Assembly: GCF_015706575.1 (NCBI RefSeq)
Contig: NW_024037051.1
Span: forward strand, 18,061,153 to 18,125,152
Direction: 5' to 3'
Length of the DNA stretch: 64,000 nt
Origin: Patiria miniata
Lineage: Eukaryota; Echinodermata; Asteroidea; Valvatida; Asterinidae
This document shows positions 57,323 through 64,000 of the stretch, in pieces. The first letter of the stretch is position 1. Each line of letters starts with the position of its first letter. The translations under genes were made by a program, and so were the position numbers. The notes beneath the pieces were generated by a model. It made no database searches. It had not been told where the DNA came from and saw only the letters and a program-made list of their open reading frames with translations.

Positions 57323-58944
57323 TCCTTATTCACAAAGCACCCGTAAATGTTTGCGTTGCGGGGACCCGTAAGTGGATGTTAAGGGCACGTAAGACTTGCG
57401 TTAAGTGGTATTCACGAAGCACCCTTAGAGTTCCCTTAGTGGACCCGCATGTTGCGGGCACCCGCAACTAATTGGTTGAACATTTAAAAAAACATGCCAA
57501 GACATTTTATCCCATTTTAGAGAACTTGCTCGTTGTAAAAATGACAGGCAGATTCGATTAAAGATTAACTTGTCTTTGTTTTCTTAGCAAACAATCAACA
57601 CCAATCAAGCATGTCTTTAAGAGCATGTTCTTCCACTCATTTAAAGAAATAAATGAATCACTAAAATTTACCAATGCTTTCAGAAGTTATGCATGTGTTA
57701 CAAACGTAGCCCATTTTTATAGCTGTCCTTAAATGTCATTGGAAGCTATTGAGTTAATAGTGAGAATCATATTACAGACAAACTTTAAAATGCCAACAAG
57801 ACTTTAAAGGAAACATGCAGTGGAAATTCAGCCCATCTTGTTCTCTTACACATTATTATGTGTCGCAACAATACATACAGGATCGTAATACTTGTTTCGT
57901 TAGAAGTGACAAGAGAGTGGTAGTTTTTCAATTGGTAGCAAATCCTTTCATCAAAACAATCGCATGTAATGGGCGCTATTTTGCTTTTGACGAACAAGGA
58001 ACTCCTTGTCAAAAGTGCATATGAACAGTACAAACATAACTCCTTCAAAGTTACCCACAAAAAAAGCTTGGAAAAAAAACTAGTGGCGACTGCTAGTGTC
58101 CAAACAAGCTGTTTAACATGATAAACAAGTAAAAAGTGGAACTTACTGCAAGAAAATAGAAACAAGTGTGATATATATTTGTACTCAAAGCTGTAGAGAC
58201 ACTTCTGTTCTGCTTTGAATGAGATCACGCTTTGGCTCATGAATATGGAAAGTTTCAAATAGCATAAAAATTGAAATGTTGAAATTTCTCCCTTGTAGTA
58301 ACAAAAGAAGAGTGAAAGTCATAGTTACATGGTAAGAAAGCTGTTTTAAATCTATTTAAGTCATACAAATCCTTTTGCAGGTTCCCTTTAATAATTGAAC
58401 TCAAGACAGAAACCACTGTCAGAATGTGTGCTTTCAATATATAAGAACCAAGTTAGCTCTATTTGTTTTAAATATTGATAGTGATTTTTGTATCCTTTCC
58501 CATGCTCTTGTTCATTCAGTGGAGGTGGGAAAGTCCACGTTTCATTGTACTCAATGGGTGTTCAGTTTGCATCACGTGATGAGTGGTAAACAAGTTTGTG
58601 ATCGTTTTATTGAAATAGACATAACTTCGGATTAGACTGTGCAATTTAGGTGAAATGTTCACACTTAAAATCCCATAAGATGTACTTCGTCCCATAAAAA
58701 AACAAAGGGCGGCAGTCGCTTCCCAAAAGTGGAGGACATACCTATTACGGCATGGAGCGGGCCCCGAAATTTTTTGGTTTCTAGATGCTTAATCTGTGGT
58801 GCGATCCGAGGCCATTTCTGAGCACTCAAACCACTTTTGTGAGCAAAAGATCATCTTATAACATCATTTTTTGAGTTTGGAGTCATTGAATCGGCTTCTA
58901 TAGAATCATTATGTAGGCTACAATTTTTATTCGGGGATAGAAAA

Positions 58945-58975
<31 letters not shown>

Positions 58976-59394
58976 CAACGATATGATATCCGCCACTTAA
59001 AAAAAAAAAAAGTGGGGGGAGGACTTGTCCCCCACCGATTGACGCCCATGAAAATGGAACGCGCCAAATATTTTGAACACATTTTTCAAATTCGGTCACT
59101 TTCTTTTTAACTCATCCTATAGTTGGTTCAACCGGTCACGGAAGATGAACCGGCACGTCAAATCAGTTCGTAGATCCAAAATACATGCCAAGAGTGCCGC
59201 CATTGTGACAATCGAGATGATCCACGCAAGTTGTGGTGTGCTTGCGGGACGTCTGGAGGTCCCGCAAATTTACGGGTGGTTTACGGGCACACACAGATTT
59301 AAGGGGGCTTCGTGAATAACCCGCAAGTGCTTAAGTGAGGGTTGCGGGGAAGTTGCGCGCCCGCAAGCATTTACGGGTGCTTTGTGAATAAGGA
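57323..59394. mobile_element. 2.07-kb element with 33-bp terminal inverted repeats
   Basis: The left end (57,323-57,355) begins TCCTTATTCACAAAGCACCC. The right end (59,362-59,394) is its complement, with 32 of 33 positions matching. Just inside, a second inverted pair ('attcacgaagc' near 57,410 and 'gcttcgtgaat' near 59,307) and many 'acccgcaa/ttgcggg' motifs form subterminal repeats. The interior is AT-rich. Its longest frame (157 codons, minus, 57,785-58,258) resembles no transposase, so the element looks non-autonomous. No clear target duplication was seen. A poly-G repeat is nested at about 58,690-59,060. Confidence 0.8.
58690..59060. mobile_element. Nested poly-G repeat with a (TG)n tract
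   Basis: Shares 'ctgtggtgcgatccgaggcc' with the repeat at 48,480-48,870. Contains (TG)n running into a long G tract at about 58,947-58,975 and an A tract near 59,000. Lies inside the 2.07-kb TIR element. Confidence 0.6.
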
Positions 59395-59476
59395 AACTGA
59401 CCCTTAATCGTTACACTGATTAAAAGCAATGATTATTTAGTTATTAGCTGAAGACTTCTATTGCTCATCATAAAAT

Positions 59477-59978
59477 CAGGCGCGGCTCTAGAGCCAATAT
59501 TATTATTATTATTATTTTTTTTTTGGGGGGGGGATCTAGCAGGGTGGATCCAGATTTTTTTTCCGGGAGGCGTGCTGAAATGTAGTACGGTAATTTTCTC
59601 GGGACACTTAGGCCTCCGAAAGTCAATAGCAGGGGGGGGGGGGGGGGGCTCGTTCCATAATTTAAATGGGGAGCGCTGATAAAATCCCACAATCGGTCAC
59701 ACTATATTAACTAAAAGTGTACAAATGCACCCTTCTCACGACTAGTTATTTTGGGGGAGACCCTTCGCATGTACGCCACAGTCTTATATTTTTGCCAGAG
59801 CACTTTTTTTATGATTTTTTTCTTGGGGGGGGGGCAAAACATTTGGGGAAGGGGGCTAAAGCCCCCCCCCTTATATATTTTTGCCAGAGCAATTTTTTTG
59901 ATTTTTTTCTTGGGGGGGGGCAAAACATTTGGGGAGGGGGGCTAAAGCCCCCCCCCCCCCCCCACAGAACCGTCACTG
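59477..59978. mobile_element. Poly-G MITE, copy 1 (caggcgcgg family), with inner duplication
   Basis: Begins caggcgcggctctagagcc like the element at 60,477 and shares its interior ('cgtgctgaaatgtag', 'ggacacttaggcct', 'ggggagcgctgataaaatcc', 'aaaagtgtacaaatgcaccc'). The right end differs, ending in the complement of cagtgacggttctg. An 87-bp internal piece ('tttttgccagagca' to 'gctaaagcccc') is tandemly doubled at about 59,790-59,957. Flanks share only 'cataa', so the target duplication is uncertain. Confidence 0.75.
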
Positions 59979-60082
59979 CATAATCATACAGTTTTGTTGG
60001 CGATTTCTTGTCAGCTTGGGAATACGAAAGGGGGGTGATGCTGTTCGTCAACTGACTCTTACAGGCGCTGCACGAGTATGAA

Positions 60083-60410
60083 CATGGGCGTCGCCAGGAT
60101 TTTTTCCGGGGGGGGGCAAAGATAATTTTCCCCCAAAATGCCTTAACATTATCATTATATTCTCAAGTTATCTTCATCTTTTTTTAGTTTTCGCCCTCCC
60201 TCCCCCTCCTCGCGACGCCTATTCGCGATTTGCTATCAGCTACTCGTTAGGGGGGAAATGTACCCAATCTTTCAATCACTAACAACGTCATGGTAAACTT
60301 GCTTGAAACCTTTATACACAACTCATTATGCATTGGTTGATCTGAGCAACCCCTTACAAACCGCTTGCCCCCCTCCCCTTGCCCCCCCCCCCCCCCCCGC
60401 GACGCCCATG
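60083..60410. mobile_element. hAT-like poly-G MITE, 328 bp
   Basis: Terminal inverted repeats catgggcgtcgc (60,083-60,094 and complement at 60,399-60,410). Flanking 8-mers agtatgaa and agcatgaa match at 7 of 8, fitting an 8-bp target duplication. The interior has G tracts on the left and C tracts on the right. No coding capacity. Confidence 0.8.
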
Positions 60411-60476
60411 AGCATGAATATAAATAAATAAACCATAATAACTGCGTAAAATGCCATTTCCAAATTACCTGCTGTC

Positions 60477-60624
60477 CAGGCGCGGTTCTAGAGCCAATAT
60501 TTTTGGGGGGCTAGTAAGGTGAAACCAGGATTTTTTTTCCAGAGAAGCGTGCTGAAATGTAGACCGGTTATTTTCTTCGGACACTTAGGCCTCTAAAAAT
60601 CAATATGTGTGTGGGTGTGTGTGT

Positions 60625-60655
<31 letters not shown>

Positions 60656-60882
60656 GGGCTCGTGTCATATTTCTATTTCTATGGGGAGCGCTGATAAAAT
60701 CCTACAATGGGGCACACATTATTAACTAAAAGTGTACAAATGCACCCTTCTTATTTAGGGGGAGACCGTTCCCATGTACGTCAAATTCTTACATTTTGCT
60801 AGTGCATTTTTTTTTTCATGGATTTTTTTTTGGGGGGGGCTTGACAAAATGTTGGGGGGGGGGGCTCCTAGAACCGCGCCTG
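60477..60882. mobile_element. hAT-like poly-G MITE, copy 2 (caggcgcgg family), 406 bp
   Basis: Ends caggcgcggttctagagcc and the complement of caggcgcggttctaggagcc. Flanking 8-mers ctgctgtc (60,469-60,476) and ctgctgtt (60,883-60,890) match at 7 of 8. A (TG)n tract followed by about 20 G lies at about 60,605-60,658. It is about 1 kb from copy 1 and in the same orientation. Confidence 0.85.
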
Positions 60883-61046
60883 CTGCTGTTCAATAAATAA
60901 TGAATGCCGATCAATCAATATCATATACTCGGTATCATGTCATACAAAAGATATAGATAAAATGCATGCTCTAGATATAATATATTAATCCTTCAGAGAC
61001 AATACAAGTTTAAGTTTTTAAAAGGGTGCAAAGAGCCTGCGTTGAC

Positions 61047-61400
61047 CAGAGTTGGATGACTCGTGATATCTGACTCAGACTGAGTCCGATTGGCGTTCCA
61101 TTATGACTCGGACTCAGACTTGAGTCATGATGACAGATGAGTCGGACTCGGACTCAACCTGCGTGGCTTGGGACACAACCAAAATTATCGCAAATCTCTT
61201 ATTTTTCTATTTTTAAAATAAATACACAATATTTTGAAGAAGATATATGCACAGGGCGTGCGACTCTAAAATTATGTCCAATATAATAATGTGTTAATAC
61301 TTAAAGTGGACTCGTGACTCAGTCTCGGACTCGACCTGCATGACTGGGGACTCCGGGACTCAGGAGTCGGACTCGGACTCGATGTTTAGCGTCTCGAATA
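61047..61400. repeat. GACTCG-rich element
   Basis: Starts 'cagagttggatgactcg' and contains many gactcg/gactca/gagtcg units in both directions around an AT-rich core. It resembles the pentamer element in intron 3 in design and in its 'gttg..tgactcg' start. The right edge is unclear. Confidence 0.6.
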
Positions 61401-62192
61401 CAAGTTTTGTGTCGACCATGACCGACATCTTTAGTGATAGGTGTACCAAAATTTAATGCTCCATCAAACAGTCGGGGGAGGTTTCAAATAAAAATTGCAT
61501 TATGCTCCTACATTGCATGAATCAGAAAGCTGTCGATATAACCAAGGTATAGCTTCTCCTCGCTGGTCATTCTCAAACGGCTAACCTAGTGGTCCCCGCT
61601 GAACCCAGCTCCCCCTGCCCCTCACCGCGTCTCGCGCTATCGGTCCCTTCGGACATGATTCAAATTCCTCTTCTCTTGACGTCCAAAAAAACCCCTCCTT
61701 GCTCGCCTCAATCCCCTTCTGTCGTTCCGGTCTTTCCCATCCGGTCCATGGAGGCCCCAGCCAGTGTCAGTGGATTTGAAGACCCTTATATTTCTTCTTG
61801 AGTCACACATTTGGGTTCAGATGCAGGCCTATAGTCGCCACAACAGATTCTCGATCACTGCATTCTTGGAAATGAGAGCGGAGGGATGATTTACTTGATT
61901 GGTATGTTGGCCCAGCATGTAGGTTTGCTTTTCAGATCTTCCCAACATTTCGTTTCGAGTGTTTGAGTTTTTAGAAGCCAGCAAATAATTCACTCGCACA
62001 TGTCCGTTGCTAGTTAAATTAATAAACCTTTCAGCTTTGTTGGTGCATTTCTTTTAAAGCATGGTTTGATATGAAATCTATTTGTTCAAACATTGATGAT
62101 GCATTGTTGCCAAAAAGGCATCATAAATAGCCTAGACGTCGCCGGGGGGGGGTATTTAATTAAGGCCATCAGCCGATTACAGCAATTTCGAG
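61401..62192. other. Intergenic, with an unusual Pro/Ser-rich open frame
   Basis: The frame 61,589-61,801 (plus) reads Pro/Ser-rich ('PAEPSSPCPSPRLALSVPSD') in locally GC-rich DNA unlike its surroundings. It lacks an ATG at its start and has no recognised domain. It could be a retroelement scrap or chance. The rest shows nothing specific except a G tract near 62,143. Confidence 0.35.
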
Positions 62193-62784
62193 ATAAAAAA
62201 AAAAGTGAGGGGGGATTTTGAGCTTCAAATAGCTAAAACTTAATTTATTGGGGGCGCTCTACAGCTAGCAGGCGTTAAAACACACTAATTTCAGGCCTAA
62301 TATTGACCCCAGATATTTTTTGGATGGAATATCAAAAACCGATACTTTCTCTTTGCCATAAAAGTGGTTTTGGGGGGCATTGCGAATTTTCGCTCCTATT
62401 AAAGGATGCATACCTGTCAATAGGCTTAAACCCATCCGCCGAGCTTATGAATAAAAGTTATACCCTCAAAATATTATATATTAGAGCGTTCCAAGAGCCC
62501 TACAATAGGGGAACCGAAGAAATATGGCAATGAACCTCGGGCCTGGACTTCGGGCTTCCAATTCTGAGTATTTTGGATGCGATTGGGCCCGAAAGTGACA
62601 CGGATCGGTTTTTTAAGATGGCTACTTTTCCGCTTTGGGAAAAATAGGAGTCATCGTCTTTGAGTGATAATTCCTCAAAAAGTCAACACACCCCAAATGG
62701 TCAACCCACCCCGAAAATGAAAAGAAAATGAAGAAAGACATGTTGATCATAATTTTTCAGTGCAGCTTTAATACTTGTTTTGAA
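62193..62784 (+). repeat. Long direct repeat, copy 1
   Basis: Nearly identical to 63,408-64,000 at an offset of 1,215-1,217 bp. The only differences noticed are in A and G run lengths. It starts in an A-run followed by 'gtgagggggga'. The 76-codon frame inside (62,303-62,533) is identical in both copies because the DNA is, and shows no recognised domain. Confidence 0.9.
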
Positions 62785-63407
62785 TATTTTTAAAAAGAAT
62801 TTTGAAGTATGGGCATTTAACAAATGGGAATTTTAGTGTCTATGGGAATTTATTTGCAAGGTTGTACCCTTAGTGTGCACAATCGTCGGTTTTGAACAGC
62901 GCCCCCCCCCCCCCCCCCCCTTACAGATGGTACCAGCCCGCCACCCATTATTTGATTTACGGAGGCCAAGTGTCCAGAGAAAAGAACGTGTCTACAATTC
63001 AGCACGGATGTGTAAGTGCCCTTTTCTAGAAAATTTTACCCGCCCCCAATAAAAATGACGGTGCAGCGCCACTGAAAAGGGTAAATAAGTGTCAACTTCC
63101 GTCCAAAGTGCACAGCGCCCCAATAGCCAGATGATGTCCATGCCAATTTCGCCGCCAGTTTCCTTAACCTTTGGGGCACCACTGTGAACATTCTATTCTA
63201 AAGTTACCACACTTTTGTTTTCCCCATCAGTTATCCTTCACTTCTTTTTTTTTCTCTGTCTTCTTCCATTTTCTAGTTAGGCCCCTCCTTCGAATCCTGC
63301 TTAAACTGATCATCACGTGCTTGTATTTTGTGTAAGCGTTTGTAACACCTTCTAAAAAGAATATATTCTCGTCACATTCAACGTATTGGTTAAATAATAT
63401 AAATGCA
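62785..63407. other. Spacer between the two direct-repeat copies
   Basis: 623 bp with a C tract near 62,900-62,920 and no gene. If the arrangement is a tandem duplication, this is the rest of a 1.2-kb unit. If it is a mobile element, it is the interior. Confidence 0.5.
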
Positions 63408-64000
63408 ATAAAAAAAAAAGGTGAGGGGGGGATTTTGAGCTTCAAATAGCTAAAACTTAATTTATTGGGGGCGCTCTACAGCTAGCAGGCGTTAAAACAC
63501 ACTAATTTCAGGCCTAATATTGACCCCAGATATTTTTTGGATGGAATATCAAAAACCGATACTTTCTCTTTGCCATAAAAGTGGTTTTGGGGGGCATTGC
63601 GAATTTTCGCTCCTATTAAAGGATGCATACCTGTCAATAGGCTTAAACCCATCCGCCGAGCTTATGAATAAAAGTTATACCCTCAAAATATTATATATTA
63701 GAGCGTTCCAAGAGCCCTACAATAGGGGAACCGAAGAAATATGGCAATGAACCTCGGGCCTGGACTTCGGGCTTCCAATTCTGAGTATTTTGGATGCGAT
63801 TGGGCCCGAAAGTGACACGGATCGGTTTTTTAAGATGGCTACTTTTCCGCTTTGGGAAAATAGGAGTCATCGTCTTTGAGTGATAATTCCTCAAAAAGTC
63901 AACACACCCCAAATGGTCAACCCACCCCGAAAATGAAAAGAAAATGAAGAAAGACATGTTGATCATAATTTTTCAGTGCAGCTTTAATACTTGTTTTGAA
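63408..64000 (+). repeat. Long direct repeat, copy 2 (cut by window end)
   Basis: Partner of 62,193-62,784, still matching at the last base of the window, so its true length and right flank are unknown. Confidence 0.9.

Noticed and set aside
57785..58258. 157-codon minus-strand frame as a transposase
   Set aside because: The translation is rich in Phe, Leu and Ser from AT-rich DNA, with no transposase motif or catalytic triad recognised.
58851..60051. ORFs in the poly-G MITEs
   Set aside because: Opposed frames on both strands built from G/C runs and repeated element sequence.
62303..62533. 76-residue ORF present twice (also 63,520-63,750) as a conserved gene
   Set aside because: The identity reflects duplicated DNA including non-coding flanks. 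No domain or splice context was found.

Overview
This window is animal nuclear DNA: introns with GT/AG borders, long satellite arrays, many short inverted-repeat transposons and one multi-exon gene. A short secreted F5/8 type C (discoidin) protein, together with the poly-G-rich MITE families, points to a marine invertebrate, probably a deuterostome such as an echinoderm. That assignment is an inference.

Region 1 (1-31,782) is one satellite, family A, with a 219-bp monomer and about 143 copies. A run of exactly 500 N (11,817-12,316) splits it, and the monomers face opposite ways on the two sides. The right-hand part has higher-order structure: a repeat of about 29 monomers (6.35 kb), then a zone where a marker monomer recurs every 6, 5 and 4 monomers. 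Region 2 (31,783-33,700) is a non-satellite island with a frameshifted fragment of a cysteine-rich CXC-type protein. Region 3 (33,701-39,284) is satellite family B, with a 218-bp monomer, about 25 copies and a 6-monomer higher-order repeat of 1,307 bp. A and B differ strongly but align over the whole monomer in the same order, so they appear to be two branches of one ancestral satellite.

Region 4 (39,295-53,963) is the only convincing gene. Five exons join in frame to encode a 220-residue secreted protein: signal peptide, a short Cys/Pro/Lys linker, and a complete F5/8C domain (Cys68 to Cys218). Satellite B ends about 570 bp upstream of its start codon. Its introns hold a broken non-LTR reverse transcriptase (minus strand), an 8-bp-TSD MITE, pentanucleotide repeats and several local duplications.

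Region 5 (53,964-64,000) is intergenic and full of transposons: a TTAA-flanked MITE, a palindromic MITE, a second copy of the gene's 470-bp upstream region (56,856-57,320) abutting a 2.07-kb TIR element, several poly-G MITEs, and a long direct repeat cut off by the window end. No tRNA, rRNA, CRISPR array or bacterial-type operon was seen. Most short ORFs lie in satellite or transposon DNA and are not genes.
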